64,000 nt of DNA from Paenibacillus antarcticus (GTDB taxonomy: Bacteria; Bacillota; Bacilli; Paenibacillales; Paenibacillaceae), in NCBI RefSeq assembly GCF_001637225.1, contig NZ_LVJI01000018.1, forward strand, positions 1 through 64,000. The letters run 5' to 3'. This document shows positions 51,101 through 61,100 of this stretch, in pieces; the first letter of the stretch is position 1, and every line of letters begins with the position of its first letter. The notes beneath the pieces were generated by a model. That model ran no database searches. It was not told where the DNA came from and worked only from the letters and a program-made list of their open reading frames with translations. A program made the translations under genes and the position numbers.

Positions 51101-53645
51101 GTGTCGTTAAGGTACTCGCCATGTAGTTAACGTTATCTGTCAAATCACGCCACGTTCCCGCTGCCCCAGGTACACTTGCTTGACCTCCCAGCTTCCCTTC
51201 AGCCCCTACTTCCCTAGCTACTGTTGTTACCTGATCTGCGAAAGTAGCAAGCGTATCAATCATATTATTAATCGTATCTGTCAGTTCAGCAATTTCACCC
51301 TTTGCCTCTACGTTCAGCTTCTGCTGTAGATTACCTTTTGCGACAGCGGTTACAACCTTCGCAATTCCACGAACTTGATCTGTAAGGTTGGTCGCCATTA
51401 TATTAACGTTATCGGTAAGATCCTTCCATATTCCACCCACACCTCGAACCTGTGATTGACCACCTAACTTACCATCGGTACCAACCTCACGAGCCACACG
51501 TGTAACTTCTGAAGCGAAAGAATTCAACTGATCGACCATCGTATTGATCGTATTCTTCAGCTCAAGCAATTCTCCCTTAACGTCTACCGTTATTTTCTTA
51601 GATAAATCACCATTTGCAACGGCTGTTGTGACCCCTGCAATATTACGCATTTGTATCGTCAAATTACTAGCCATATAGTTAACAGTATCCGTCAAGTCTT
51701 TCCATGTTCCAGACACGTCTTTCACTTCTGCTTGAGCTCCAAGCTTACCTTCGGTTCCTACTTCACGTGCAACACGTGTAACTTCCGAGGCAAAGTTACT
51801 CAGCTGATCCAACATCGTGTTCATGGTATTCTTCAGTTCTAACATTTCACCCTTAACATCTACAGTGATCTTTTTAGACAAGTCGCCTTTGGCTACTGAC
51901 GTCGTTACCTCAGCAATATTACGCACTTGATCTGTTAGATTCCGGGCCATACTGTTAACACCTTCCGTTAAGTCCTTCCAGGTGCCACCTACGCCCTTCA
52001 CTTGCGCTTGTCCACCCAACTTACCTTCTGTTCCAACTTCTTGTGATACACGTGTAACTTCGGAAGCAAACGTAGACAATTGATCTACCATCGTGTTAAT
52101 GGTGTTCTTCAGTTCAAGGATCTCACCTTGAACATCTGCTGTAATTTTCTTAGATAAATCACCATTCGCTACTGCTGTGGTTACGACTGCAATATTCCGA
52201 ACTTGATCTGTTAGATTGGACGCCATGTAATTCACGCTTTCCGTCAGATCACGCCACGTTCCTGCAACTCCCTTAACCTTCGCTTGTCCACCTAACATCC
52301 CAAGTGTTCCAACCTCTCGTGCAACACGTGTTACTTCCGAGGCAAAAGTAGATAATTGATCCACCATCGTATTGATCGTATTCTTCAGTTCAAGGATTTC
52401 ACCCTTCGCATTGACCGTAATTTGCTTGGACAGATCACCTTTAGCTACTGCTGTGGTAACCTCGGCAATGTTGCGAACCTGATCTGTGAGTGTACCCGCC
52501 ATGAAATTAACATTATCGGTTAAATCCTTCCACGTACCTGATACATCTTTAACATCAGCATGTCCTCCAAGTTTGCCTTCCGTTGATACTTCTCTGGCAA
52601 CTCGTGTAACTTCAGATGCAAAATTACTAAGCTGATTCACCATGGTGTTAATCGTGCTCTTGAGCTCTAGAATTTCACCTTTTGCATCCACTGTGATCGT
52701 CTTAGATAAATCCCCTTTGGCAACGGCTGTTGTCACTTCAGCTATATTCCGCACTTGGTTAGTCAAGTTACTCGCCATGTAATTTACGCTCTCTGTCAAA
52801 TCACGCCAAGTCCCAGCAACACCACTTACTTCTGCTTGTCCACCTAATATACCTTCGGTACCTACATCACGTGCCATACGTGTCACTTCCGAAGCAAACA
52901 TGGATAATTGATCCACCATCGTATTGATTGTGATCTTTAATTCCAGAATTTCACCTTGAACATCTGCTGTTATCTTCTTAGACAGGTCACCATTAGCAAC
53001 CGCTGTCGTTACAACTGCGATATTTCGGACTTGATCTGTCAGATTTGTAGCCATATTATTCACACTATCCGTTAGATTCTTCCATGTTCCGGATACGCCT
53101 TCAACATCAGCTTGTCCACCCAAATTCCCTTCGGTACCTACTTCACGCGCTACTCTTGTTACTTCGGAAGCAAATTTACTTAGTTGATTAACCATCATAT
53201 TAATGTTATTAGCAGATTTCCTGAATTCCCCTGTAAGAGGACGTCCTTCGAATTCCAGCTCAACGGTCTGAGAGAGATCTCCCTCAGCAACTGCGTTTAT
53301 AACACGGACCATTTCACTGGTAGGCTGAATAAGATCAGTAACCATGCCATTCAGAGCCTCAACAGCAACAGTCCATGATTCACCTGTATTATTATGCGAG
53401 AATCGTCTCGATAGATTGCCTTCTTTTCCTACCACTTTGGCTACTGCTTGGATCTCAATAACCATGTTTTCTTGCATTTCCATGATTTCATTAAATGATT
53501 CTGCGACTTTCCCTTCCACACCAACTAGGTCTACTGGAATTCTATAAGAGAAGTCTCCCTGCTTAAATGCATTTAATGCTTGTAATAACTCGCTTGTATT
53601 GAATTGTTCATTCGTCTGTTCATCAAATGAATCCTTATTCGACAT
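48186..53645 (-). CDS. Giant soluble hybrid histidine kinase with a poly-HAMP array and three receivers
   Basis: A 1,819-residue protein without membrane segments. Residues 20-885 hold about 18-19 HAMP-like units: a 92-residue double unit recurs ([17 protein letters not shown] paired with [20 protein letters not shown]). Then come a GAF domain (about 905-1060), a coiled coil, HisKA ([15 protein letters not shown], His near 1141), HATPase (about 1190-1390; [27 protein letters not shown]) and three receivers near 1418, 1541 and 1690. Receivers 1 and 3 look canonical ([21 protein letters not shown]); receiver 2 has a changed acidic pair (VNSDT) and VKSP for KP. ATG 53645 follows GGGGGA. The layout resembles fungal group III kinases (Nik1/Os-1). 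The signal is unknown. Confidence 0.95.
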   Translation of the reverse strand: MSNKDSFDEQTNEQFNTSELLQALNAFKQGDFSYRIPVDLVGVEGKVAESFNEIMEMQENMVIEIQAVAKVVGKEGNLSRRFSHNNTGESWTVAVEALNGMVTDLIQPTSEMVRVINAVAEGDLSQTVELEFEGRPLTGEFRKSANNINMMVNQLSKFASEVTRVAREVGTEGNLGGQADVEGVSGTWKNLTDSVNNMATNLTDQVRNIAVVTTAVANGDLSKKITADVQGEILELKITINTMVDQLSMFASEVTRMARDVGTEGILGGQAEVSGVAGTWRDLTESVNYMASNLTNQVRNIAEVTTAVAKGDLSKTITVDAKGEILELKSTINTMVNQLSNFASEVTRVAREVSTEGKLGGHADVKDVSGTWKDLTDNVNFMAGTLTDQVRNIAEVTTAVAKGDLSKQITVNAKGEILELKNTINTMVDQLSTFASEVTRVAREVGTLGMLGGQAKVKGVAGTWRDLTESVNYMASNLTDQVRNIAVVTTAVANGDLSKKITADVQGEILELKNTINTMVDQLSTFASEVTRVSQEVGTEGKLGGQAQVKGVGGTWKDLTEGVNSMARNLTDQVRNIAEVTTSVAKGDLSKKITVDVKGEMLELKNTMNTMLDQLSNFASEVTRVAREVGTEGKLGAQAEVKDVSGTWKDLTDTVNYMASNLTIQMRNIAGVTTAVANGDLSKKITVDVKGELLELKNTINTMVDQLNSFASEVTRVAREVGTDGKLGGQSQVRGVGGIWKDLTDNVNIMATNLTDQVRGIAKVVTAVAKGNLQQKLNVEAKGEIAELTDTINNMIDTLATFADQVTTVAREVGAEGKLGGQASVPGAAGTWRDLTDNVNYMASTLTTQVRAITNVATAVTKGDLSRTIDVAAAGEVAALKDNVNEMIRNLKETTRINTDQDWLKTNLAKFSRLLQGQRDLYAVCRMILSELAPLVSMQHGVIYINEVVSDEPVLSLFASYAYQQRKHLSNSFRAGEGLVGQCLIEKQRILLTNVPSDYVMISSGLGEATPLNIVLLPIIFEDQVLAVLELASFRAFGEIDLAFLDQLTESIGIVINTMQANQRTEELLIQSQSLTEKLQKQQMELQNTNEELEDKAKLLVIQKAEVESKNNEVEIAKSFLEEKAEQLALTSRYKSEFLANMSHELRTPLNSLLLLAEQLAENPEANLSNNQVKFAKTIQDSGFDLLNLINDILDLSKIESGTISPDYTEIKLLDLVDALDRTFRHMVDDSKLEFKIKTDNNVPTTLVTDSKRLQQVLKNLLSNAFKFTDVGQVMLHIRRATDGWNLANTILNNASMVLCFSVSDTGVGIPEDKQRIIFEAFQQADGSTNRVYGGTGLGLAISREIAAMLGGEITLYSVVDKGSFFNLFLPMDTEYQEIEVETKYVPEVIDVTPPERKYSDSRKRDNDFVDDRDLIEPGDRVFLIIEDDLKFNEILLDLLHKRNIKAIITTKGSNALELARKYKPVAITLDLRLKDTDGWLVIEHLKNDLNVRHIPVCVISVEEDEIQLMQKGVYDYICKPINNEELENTLDNLNRYADQMNHNLLIVNSDTETSQQWKEVIDNKDVQMTDIDTARKALDYLKINDVDCLLVDNDLKDMDVLQFIREIQKNPKNKYLRMVLYRTKKWTHEEEHELEELKKVAVIREVKSPIQMMDETSVFLHRKSENLSEGSREAMIKLHQSDEMIKYKKVLVVDDDIRNIFALTTILERHNMMVISAENGYEAITLIEQSSNIDIILMDIMMPIMDGYETIRAIREKPEFQKLPIIALTAKAMAGDREECLEAGASDYITKPVNSAHLLSMIRSWLDTAVEEEPIEID
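50960..53420 (-). repeat. 276-bp tandem repeats encoding the HAMP array
   Basis: Nine equivalents of one segment (encoding TTAVAxGDLS) recur at 276-bp intervals, near 51058, 51334, 51610, 51886, 52162, 52438, 52714, 52990 and 53266. The spacing stays exactly 92 codons. The central seven are most alike at the DNA level; the outer ones are more diverged. Such repeats allow copy-number change by recombination. Confidence 0.9.
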
Positions 53646-53788
53646 TGTTCTGTCCCCCCACCCACAATACATGCTTAGCTGATTTCTATATATGAAACCA
53701 GTGTATCCTATTTTCCTATTTATATTTTACATCGCGATGCAAATTTTGTCATTCTAGTAATAAACGAAATCATATAAACCTAAAACAT

Positions 53789-53816
53789 AAGAAAAATGAC
53801 CCCAGTAAGGGATCAT
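53789..53816 (-). terminator. Terminator overlapping the EamA stop
   Basis: Minus-strand ATGATCCC pairs with GGGGTCAT (one G-U), followed by TTTTCTT; its first arm overlaps the stop codon. Confidence 0.7.
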
Positions 53817-54709
53817 TGAATTTCTAGTTTATTGTTCCTACTCGTGACTCGCATGAAGAGAATCATGCCTGCAATAGCCATTAGACCTCCACTGATTTGT
53901 ATCCAACTCATGGTCTCGTTCAATAATAAGAAGGCAAGCAAGCTCGCGCCAATCGGTTCTCCTAGGATACTCATTGAAACGGTCGTTGCAGATATGTACT
54001 GAAGTAACCAATTAAACAACATATGTCCGAACACCGTTGGAACGATTGCTAATAGTAGGAATATACCCCACTCCTGATCATTATAATTCGTAAAGGATAT
54101 GCCCATCATCACATTATAGAGGGCAAACACGACGACTGCTGATGTAAATACCACCAAGTTGTATACGTAGGCCGATACTTGTGACATTAATTTTTGACCG
54201 ATTAACATATGAACAGCAACCGCAATAGTTCCTAGGAAGGACATTAAATCCCCATATAGATTCGTACTTGAAATACCTACATCTCCCCACCCAATCAAGG
54301 CAGCACCAGCAACAGCAATCAGCATGCCTACCTTTGCAAATGTGGATATTCTTTCTTTGAATATAAAATAAGCTCCGCACCAAATAAATACGGGCTCAAG
54401 TGCCAAGATAATCGTCGAACTCGAAACCGTCGTATATTTTAACGAACCCATCCATAATAAAAAATGTAACGCAAGAAAAAATCCAGATGCACCTAGAAGC
54501 AGCCAATTCTTATAAGAAACCTTACGCAATTCAGATATTCTTCGAATTCCGAATGGTAGCATAATTAATACTGCAAATAGAAGTCTATACATCCCTTGAA
54601 TCGACGCAGGTGCGCTAGACCATTTCACGAAAATTGCAGAAAAGGACACTGCAATAACTCCGATAAGAAGCGGTATGATGATAGGAACAGGTGCTGATGA
54701 TTTCTTCAT
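53813..54709 (-). CDS. EamA/DMT-family transporter
   Basis: A 298-residue membrane protein with ten helices in two EamA repeats (IPLLIGVIAVSFSAIFVKWS, LHFLLWMGSLKYTTVSSSTI; VPTVFGHMLFNWLLQYISAT, SILGEPIGASLLAFLLLNET). DMT exporters of this type move metabolites, often amino acids or purines, out of the cell; the substrate is not predictable. GAGAGGA lies 7 bases before the ATG at 54709, while the ATG at 54742 directly follows the stop of the upstream gene and has no ribosome site. It follows the SLH/GH18 gene by 33 bases. Confidence 0.9.
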   Translation of the reverse strand: MKKSSAPVPIIIPLLIGVIAVSFSAIFVKWSSAPASIQGMYRLLFAVLIMLPFGIRRISELRKVSYKNWLLLGASGFFLALHFLLWMGSLKYTTVSSSTIILALEPVFIWCGAYFIFKERISTFAKVGMLIAVAGAALIGWGDVGISSTNLYGDLMSFLGTIAVAVHMLIGQKLMSQVSAYVYNLVVFTSAVVVFALYNVMMGISFTNYNDQEWGIFLLLAIVPTVFGHMLFNWLLQYISATTVSMSILGEPIGASLLAFLLLNETMSWIQISGGLMAIAGMILFMRVTSRNNKLEIQ

Positions 54710-54742
54710 TGTAGATTCCTCTCGTGTTTGTGTAACAATCAT

Positions 54743-56362
54743 TTAGTAGGCTGAATACTTAACAACATTCCTTATCGCAGCCCAAATATCAAGGCTTTCA
54801 GCTCCCATGTACCAATACCCATATCCCGCAATACCTTTATTTGCAGCCATATGAGCTTTAATCGAAAGTGAGCGACTGTCTTCAGCCCAAATGTTATGTT
54901 TTATCCCTAATTTTGAATACGTAGCTACATAATTTCCTGTAGTATCGTTCCATGAGATCTTAGCGTTCACGGCTCTAATCCGTTGATTCTGTAGCAATAA
55001 CGATAATTCTTCTGAAGTGACTCCCTTTGGAGTATAAGCCCAATCACGCGTATAGAATGGAAGAGCCATAATCACTTTTTTAGAAGGTACAGAAAGGATC
55101 AATTTGTTCAAAGCCTTCTCAACCCATGGCAGTGAAGATACAGACCCGGCTTTTGGAGATGTTGACCAATGCTCATCATAACTCATCAGAACAACATAAT
55201 CTGCAGATTTCCCGAGCTTCGCATAATCGAACCCCTCCGTCCAATCTGTCCCTAAATCGGGAGATACATCAATAGATAGCACAGCACCTATCTTGTGTAA
55301 TTCATTGGATAACGTTGAGATAAAGGCTGTTAGATTGTCACGATCAACTGGATTCACACCTTCAAAATCGACATTAATGCCAGCCAGCTTATATTTTTGA
55401 ACATAACTAGTTAATTGTTGGATCACTTTATTTCGCGTTATTGAACTAGATAATATCGTATGGGTCAGTTCGGAATTCGAACGATTCCCAAGCATAGCCC
55501 ATATCTTCTTGTTATATTGTGATGCGAAAGTCATCAACTCTTTGTTGGAATTATCCGATACCACACCGTTATTCTCTAGGTAGAACCATCTAGGCACCAA
55601 AGTGTTAATCTTAGAAGATTTAATTTGATTGATAAATTGCGTTGTTGTGCTATCATATTGCCATCCCATTTGAATAACAGTGGTTTGTTGATTCTTACTA
55701 ACCGAAACTCCGAATGCAGTATCAAGGATTCGAGATAGTACGACTGCTGTTTCTTGCCTAGTCATAGCGTCGTTTGGACGGAATTTATTCCCTTCCCCTG
55801 ACATAATGGAATTCTTGTGAATCGCATAAACATATGGGACAGCCCACGAAGCAACCTTGTTAGAATCAACAAATGGAAGACTGCTTGAGGTGGACCCAGA
55901 CTTCATCTTCGCAGCTCTAACAATCAGCGCAGCAACTTCTTGACGACTAATCTGCTTCTGAGGTTCGAATATCCCCGGACGGACCCCATCGACAATACCT
56001 AAGTTCAGCCCCGCTTGTATCCACCCATAATACCAATCGTTCTTACGAACATCAGTAAACGCAGCAATAGCGATATCTACTGGTTCCAATTGTAACAATC
56101 TATTGATCATAACTATAAATTCAGCCCTTGTTACAGGTTTCTGAGGGGAAAAGGTTCGGGGGCTCGTACCATTAAGAATATTCAGTCCAGCTAATCTAAC
56201 AATTTCCTTCTGAGCATAACTATTCGTAATGTCGTCGAAAGGAAGTTTGTTACTTACATTAGCTGCAAATGCCGAAGATATTGAAGAGATGCTGATAGAT
56301 ATCAATAATATCAAAACCGTACTAATCTTAAAGATAACGTTATGTATACCATTTTTGTTCAA
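54743..56362 (-). CDS. Exported glycoside hydrolase family 18 protein with three SLH domains
   Basis: A 539-residue secreted protein. A signal peptide (hydrophobic VLILLISISISSISSAFA) is followed by three S-layer homology domains at about residues 38-90, 100-150 and 160-210 (ITNSYAQKEIVRLAGLNILN and the TRAEF, SRQEV and TRQET motifs) that bind wall polysaccharide, and a GH18 domain from about 228 to the end. The catalytic motif GINVDFEG places Asp332 and Glu334. It resembles YaaH/SleL-type glucosaminidases, which act on peptidoglycan or spore cortex, more than true chitinases. It starts with TTG, with GAGG 8 bases upstream. The role is probably cell-wall remodelling. Confidence 0.92.
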   Translation of the reverse strand: MNKNGIHNVIFKISTVLILLISISISSISSAFAANVSNKLPFDDITNSYAQKEIVRLAGLNILNGTSPRTFSPQKPVTRAEFIVMINRLLQLEPVDIAIAAFTDVRKNDWYYGWIQAGLNLGIVDGVRPGIFEPQKQISRQEVAALIVRAAKMKSGSTSSSLPFVDSNKVASWAVPYVYAIHKNSIMSGEGNKFRPNDAMTRQETAVVLSRILDTAFGVSVSKNQQTTVIQMGWQYDSTTTQFINQIKSSKINTLVPRWFYLENNGVVSDNSNKELMTFASQYNKKIWAMLGNRSNSELTHTILSSSITRNKVIQQLTSYVQKYKLAGINVDFEGVNPVDRDNLTAFISTLSNELHKIGAVLSIDVSPDLGTDWTEGFDYAKLGKSADYVVLMSYDEHWSTSPKAGSVSSLPWVEKALNKLILSVPSKKVIMALPFYTRDWAYTPKGVTSEELSLLLQNQRIRAVNAKISWNDTTGNYVATYSKLGIKHNIWAEDSRSLSIKAHMAANKGIAGYGYWYMGAESLDIWAAIRNVVKYSAY

Positions 56363-56458
56363 GAGAAAAGCCTCACTTTTTTAATAGAATAGCGTGCTAG
56401 TCTATCCTATCAAATTAAAGCGAAGGCTTTTATAATCAAATAATGGAAGGTTTGACCG

Positions 56459-58261
56459 TTAATAGAGAGATTCAAGTTGATCTATCAATGAACCCACATA
56501 GTTCACCGCAGAAATAATTGGATTCTCGTCTGACATATCTACACCCGCTAACTTCATGAGCTCAAGCGGAGTCATGCTCCCGCCGGCTTCGAGTACCTCC
56601 AACCACCGATCAATCGCTGGTTGCCCCTCTTCACGGATAATCTGTACAACCGCTGTAGAAGCGCTTAATCCTGCAGCATACGTGTACGGATACAGCCCCA
56701 TATAATAATGTGGCTGACGCATCCATGTCAATTTAGCATCTTCTTCAATTTCCACGGCCTCACCCCAGAATGATGTGAGTATTTCTCCTTTTAACTCTGA
56801 AAGGACCCTAGCTGTAATAGGCTCATCATTCATCGCTAAACGATAGACACGACGCTGGAGTTCACCTTCAAGAAGATGTGTCACAAAGTTATGATAGTAC
56901 GTGTTCAGAAGTTGCAGAATGACCCACCGTTTCATACGATTATCATCAGAATTAGCCATTAAATGTTCAGCAAGCAGAAGTTCGTTCAATGTCGATGGCG
57001 CTTCGATAAAATACATCGATGGTCTCGCATTCGTTAAGCGCTGGTTCCTAGCTGCAAGCATCAGATGACCAGCATGCCCTACTTCATGCGCTAATGTGAA
57101 TGCCCCGCGCATATTATCTGCCCAAGTCATCAGGATGTAAGAGTGTTCACCATAGGCAGAAGAACAGAAAGCCCCCGTTGACTTACCTGCGTTATTCGCA
57201 TAATCTACCCATCTCTCATTGAACGCCGAATTCACAATCTCACCATATTCCGATCCGAGAATGCCAAGGGCATCTTGGATCAACTGACATGCTTCAGAAT
57301 AGGTCGTACTCGGACTGAATTCAGGATCAAGTGGTGCCTTTAGATCAGCAAAGTACATATGATCAAGCCCTAATTCACGTTTCTTTAGATTGGCAAAGCG
57401 ACGCATATGTGGTGCCAATTGTTCTAGAATCGTATCCATGACCTGATTATACATTTGAGTAGTCACTTGTTGTGGCTGTAGAAGCATTTCAGTTACAGAC
57501 TCATATCCACGAAGACGAGATATGATAACCTGCTTCTTCACTTCCGTTGCGTAAGCTTCAGCGAACGTATTCTGATATGTACGAAGTGAACGACTGAAAG
57601 AAGCAAATCCAGAGCGACGAAGTGTCGTATCTGGTGACTGTTCATAGGTGTTCTCGTATAAAGGAAAGGAGACTGGCAAAGAGTTTCCACCCTCATCCGT
57701 TGCATTTTCAAATGTCATATCAGATAACTTCGCCCGCAGATAAACACGATAAGGTGCGTTGAAGACCTCACTCATCGATGCAAGCACGCTCTCGGTTTCT
57801 GAACTCAGTCGATGAGATTTCGTCTTGAGCAACAGATGAATACTTCTTCGGTAATCTGATAATCCAGCATTCTCTTCTAAAAACCGTTCTACCGTGCCAT
57901 CAGGTAATGCAATGATCTCAGAATTGATAAAAGACAACTGAGAAGCGATATTCGAGACCATATCTCCCGATTTCGCCGAGTTTACGAGATGATCTGGATT
58001 TGTTCCATCCTCTGTCTGACGTAAATGTGCAAATGTAGCGGCCCGAGAGACTCTCCTCTGTAATTCCTCTCGGGCATTAAGACATGCTAACAACGTTTCT
58101 GAGCCTTCAATTAATCGCCCTTTATATTGTGTTACAGACTCTACGTCCTCGCGAATGGATTTCAGTTCTATATCCCAAGCCTCGACACTTGTAAAAATAT
58201 CATCTAAATTCCATGTCGTTTCTTTAAGCACTTCTGAACGCTTCATAATCTTGCCCATCAT
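56459..58261 (-). CDS. pepF: Oligoendopeptidase F (peptidase family M3)
   Basis: A 600-residue cytoplasmic zinc metallopeptidase that cleaves oligopeptides. The zinc motif HEVGHAGH is near residue 389, with the third ligand Glu in SMYFIEAPSTLNELLLAEHL. The M3B features WNLDDIFTSVEAW at the N-terminus and QPHYYMGLYPYTYAAGL near the end are both present, and the length matches PepF. GAGGGG lies 6 bases before the ATG. The GNAT gene upstream ends 46 bases away, so the two may form an operon. Confidence 0.94.
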   Translation of the reverse strand: MMGKIMKRSEVLKETTWNLDDIFTSVEAWDIELKSIREDVESVTQYKGRLIEGSETLLACLNAREELQRRVSRAATFAHLRQTEDGTNPDHLVNSAKSGDMVSNIASQLSFINSEIIALPDGTVERFLEENAGLSDYRRSIHLLLKTKSHRLSSETESVLASMSEVFNAPYRVYLRAKLSDMTFENATDEGGNSLPVSFPLYENTYEQSPDTTLRRSGFASFSRSLRTYQNTFAEAYATEVKKQVIISRLRGYESVTEMLLQPQQVTTQMYNQVMDTILEQLAPHMRRFANLKKRELGLDHMYFADLKAPLDPEFSPSTTYSEACQLIQDALGILGSEYGEIVNSAFNERWVDYANNAGKSTGAFCSSAYGEHSYILMTWADNMRGAFTLAHEVGHAGHLMLAARNQRLTNARPSMYFIEAPSTLNELLLAEHLMANSDDNRMKRWVILQLLNTYYHNFVTHLLEGELQRRVYRLAMNDEPITARVLSELKGEILTSFWGEAVEIEEDAKLTWMRQPHYYMGLYPYTYAAGLSASTAVVQIIREEGQPAIDRWLEVLEAGGSMTPLELMKLAGVDMSDENPIISAVNYVGSLIDQLESLY

Positions 58262-58307
58262 CTCATGCCCCTCTCATACAAACATTATCGGTAGTACTAA
58301 ATATACG

Positions 58308-58871
58308 TTAGAGCGATATCGTCTTCACCATATGATAATACATGTGATCATTAATCGAAATTTCTTTATCCACGATATATCCTGATCTCTGATACAAAGC
58401 ATATGCGCCCGCGTTATCAATATCTACAGCCAATGCAATTCGAGCGAAATTTCGATCTCTCGCTTCATTCTCTACGGCTAACATAAGTTCCTTGCCTATT
58501 CCTCTTCTTCCATATGCCGGAGATACAGAAAGGGTATCTATATAATATTCATCCTCATCAGCTTCCTTGTCTAGCACAATATTCGGGTCATTCTTCAAGT
58601 TACGTAAGTAATCAATAATCGGTTTGTCCAATGCTATTGCATCCGACCCAGCATATGATACAACAACACCTGCTACCTCACTATTCACTTCTTTGACTAA
58701 CATTTGATGATAACTTAAACGGCCCTCTTCTTGAACGAAAAATCTCTCCAGAACTTCAATGGCGTCAGCTTCACTCTCTTGTCCCGTTAATTGGTGCGCA
58801 ATATCATGTATAGCATCATAAAGTAATCTTGAAACCTTAGTTGAATCTTCTTTCTTAGCGTGTCTTATCAT
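58308..58871 (-). CDS. GNAT-family N-acetyltransferase
   Basis: A 187-residue acetyl-CoA-dependent transferase. Motif A is visible as VSPAYGRRGIGKELMLAVEN (the R/Q-x-x-G-x-G/A pyrophosphate loop), preceded by YYIDTLSV and followed by DIDNAGAYALYQRSGYIV, the typical end of the fold. GGAGGG lies about 7 bases before the ATG at 58871, while a TTG five codons earlier is inside the ribosome site. The substrate (a small amine or a protein N-terminus) cannot be predicted. Confidence 0.9.
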   Translation of the reverse strand: MIRHAKKEDSTKVSRLLYDAIHDIAHQLTGQESEADAIEVLERFFVQEEGRLSYHQMLVKEVNSEVAGVVVSYAGSDAIALDKPIIDYLRNLKNDPNIVLDKEADEDEYYIDTLSVSPAYGRRGIGKELMLAVENEARDRNFARIALAVDIDNAGAYALYQRSGYIVDKEISINDHMYYHMVKTISL

Positions 58872-59009
58872 GATGTATCCCTCCAAAGTTATCTATGTTG
58901 ATATCAAAATTATAACTTACGATAAGAAATAATGGGAGTCGAGGACTGTTTTATCAATCTTGGGTACACTATAATGGAAAGAATGACATTTTAGAAAGTG
59001 AGCAATGAA

Positions 59010-60374
59010 ATGAATTTATCGAAGAGAAATAAAGTGTATCGCTTCTTATTAACACCACCAAAGATATTAGTGATCGGCTTCGCAATTATCATTCTAATAG
59101 GGACTATTCTGCTAGCGTTACCCATAGCTTCATCTACAGGATTACCCTTATCATTTATGAATGCCTTATTTATGGCAACCTCAGCAACTTGTGTCACAGG
59201 TCTTGCTGTCATAGATCCGGGTACAGAGTTATCCACTTTTGGGGAATTAGTAATATTAAGCCTTTGTCAAATAGGCGGACTGGGTTTTACAACCATGGCT
59301 ACGTTGATTGCCTTGGTGTTTAACAAACGTATATCTGTTAAAGAGCGCCTTATTCTTCAACAAGCTATGAATCATGGAAGTATGGAGGGCATTGTACGCC
59401 TCATGCGCAAAGTCATTTTCTATTCTCTTACCATCGAATTGGTTGGAGCATTCCTACTTTCCATTCGCTTTTCTTTAGACATGCCTGTCGGACAAGCTAT
59501 GTATTATGGGTTATTCCATAGTGTCTCTTCATTTACAAACGTTGGTCTAGATATCTTTGGGAGCATGCACGGTCCTTTCAGTAGCTTCAATCAATATGTA
59601 AATGACCCTTATGTAAGCATTGTAATTATGTTACTTATCTTTCTCGGAGGCATTGGTTTTATCGTTATTTCCGATTTACTAGGATTTCGCAAATCGAGAA
59701 AACTTTCGCTGCATAGCAAAGTCGTTCTATCCGTATCATTGGCGCTGGTTGTGATTGGATCCATCATTATATTTATTTTCGAATACTCAAATGAACATAC
59801 GTTACAAGGTCTTAATCCTACAGACAAAATAATGGCTTCCACCTTACAATCGGTCACTACACGTTCAGGCGGGATCACGACACTCGATATCCCTATGTTA
59901 CGTCAATCTACTCAGTTCTTCATGATCATATGGATGTTCATCGGTGCAGCACCTGGTTCAACAGGTGGAGGGATCAAAGTGACTACCTTTGCTATTCTCA
60001 TAGGTGCCATGTATACCATGGCTCGAGGAAAAGATGATGTCGTATTCTTCCGCAACCGAATTTCGAAGGAAGTTGTCTACAAAGCCATTACACTTACACT
60101 GTTATCTTTTTTACTTGTCATCGCCTTTACCATGGTATTATCCGTTACAGAAGATCGTCAATTTCTGACTATTCTATTCGAGGCAACTTCAGCTTTCGGA
60201 ACGACCGGCCTCTCTATGGGACTAACTCAGGAGCTTTCAACTGTAGGGAAAATTGCGATTACATTCCTGATGTTCCTAGGCCGACTTGGTCCTTTAACAT
60301 TAGCTTATGCATTAAGCCCTAAACCTCAGAAAGAATCATTCCGATATCCAGAAGGTAAAATAACAATCGGATAA
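59010..60374 (+). CDS. ktrB: TrkH/KtrB-family potassium uptake subunit
   Basis: A 454-residue channel-like membrane protein with four M1-P-M2 repeats; the selectivity-filter loops are TSATCVTGLAVID, SVSSFTNVGLDIF, SVTTRSGGITTLD and ATSAFGTTGLSMG. KtrB takes up K+ together with Na+ and needs a cytoplasmic KtrA-type ring, which is not in this window. The ATG at 59010 is preferred (weak GTGAG upstream); the GTG at 58998 is an alternative. The gene is monocistronic and ends at a strong terminator. Confidence 0.93.
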   Translation: MNLSKRNKVYRFLLTPPKILVIGFAIIILIGTILLALPIASSTGLPLSFMNALFMATSATCVTGLAVIDPGTELSTFGELVILSLCQIGGLGFTTMATLIALVFNKRISVKERLILQQAMNHGSMEGIVRLMRKVIFYSLTIELVGAFLLSIRFSLDMPVGQAMYYGLFHSVSSFTNVGLDIFGSMHGPFSSFNQYVNDPYVSIVIMLLIFLGGIGFIVISDLLGFRKSRKLSLHSKVVLSVSLALVVIGSIIIFIFEYSNEHTLQGLNPTDKIMASTLQSVTTRSGGITTLDIPMLRQSTQFFMIIWMFIGAAPGSTGGGIKVTTFAILIGAMYTMARGKDDVVFFRNRISKEVVYKAITLTLLSFLLVIAFTMVLSVTEDRQFLTILFEATSAFGTTGLSMGLTQELSTVGKIAITFLMFLGRLGPLTLAYALSPKPQKESFRYPEGKITIG

Positions 60375-60377
60375 AAT

Positions 60378-60421
60378 AAAGAGCTTCGCTGATCCTTTGA
60401 AGGATAAGTGAAGCTCTTTTT
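60378..60421. terminator. Bidirectional terminator between ktrB and the response regulator
   Basis: AAAGAGCTTC...GAAGCTCTTT with an inner ATCCTT/AGGAT stem and T- and A-runs on both sides; the two genes converge. Confidence 0.88.
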
Positions 60422-61100
60422 AAGTGCGCTTACGTTTAGGAAATAGTCCGGCTTTACGGTTAAGGTTAACTAATCCTTTTTCCATGGCATAACGGGTTAA
60501 TTGCACACGATTCTCAAGATGAAGTTTGTGTAGGATGTTCTTTAAATGGTTCTTTACCGTCTGATCCGAAATTCCTAGTTGTGTTGCAATCTCTTTATTC
60601 GTCATGCCTGATGCAACCCATGTTAATATTTCTCTCTCTCTTGTGGTTAACGGAATTTGATCATCATTCACTGCAGAAATCGGAAATTCTTTCAGTATCT
60701 GATATGCAAGTTCACGGCTCAGGGGAGCGTCGTCTCTCATGATCGCATGTAGATACGCGAGCCATGTACTTGGGGATAAGTTCTTCAACAAATACCCTTG
60801 TGCCCCTTGCTTAAGTGCCTCAAACAAATGTGCGATATCATCCGATACCGTAATCATCACTATTTTGACATAAGGATATTGTAATTTAATGATTCGAGTA
60901 GCCTCAAGACCTCCCATGCCTTGCATTTCAATATCCATCAAGATAAGATCGGGCATCAAGTGCTCCGTTGCAGCGATCGCTTCTTCTCCACTAGACACAA
61001 TCCCTATGACTTCATAATCCTCATCACCATTCAATATAGTAATCATAGCTTCCCTAGCATGTTGGGAATCATCAACGATTAGAACGCGATATGAACTCAC
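60420..61100 (-). CDS. NarL/LuxR-family response regulator
   Basis: A 226-residue two-component regulator. The receiver starts VLIVDDSQHAREAM with the phosphorylated Asp56 in DLILMDIEMQ and the Lys in QGYLLKN; the LuxR helix-turn-helix is LTTREREILTWVASGMTNKE. It is encoded 4 bases into the 3' end of the histidine kinase gene, forming a pair like LiaSR, VraSR or DesKR. Its target genes are not evident, since no candidate operon lies next to it except the kinase and the small membrane protein. Confidence 0.93.
   Translation of the reverse strand: MSSYRVLIVDDSQHAREAMITILNGDEDYEVIGIVSSGEEAIAATEHLMPDLILMDIEMQGMGGLEATRIIKLQYPYVKIVMITVSDDIAHLFEALKQGAQGYLLKNLSPSTWLAYLHAIMRDDAPLSRELAYQILKEFPISAVNDDQIPLTTREREILTWVASGMTNKEIATQLGISDQTVKNHLKNILHKLHLENRVQLTRYAMEKGLVNLNRKAGLFPKRKRT

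Noticed and set aside
50960..53420. Regularly spaced repeats as a possible CRISPR array
   Set aside because: The period is 276 bp, in frame and coding for HAMP units; there are no short direct repeats with unique spacers.
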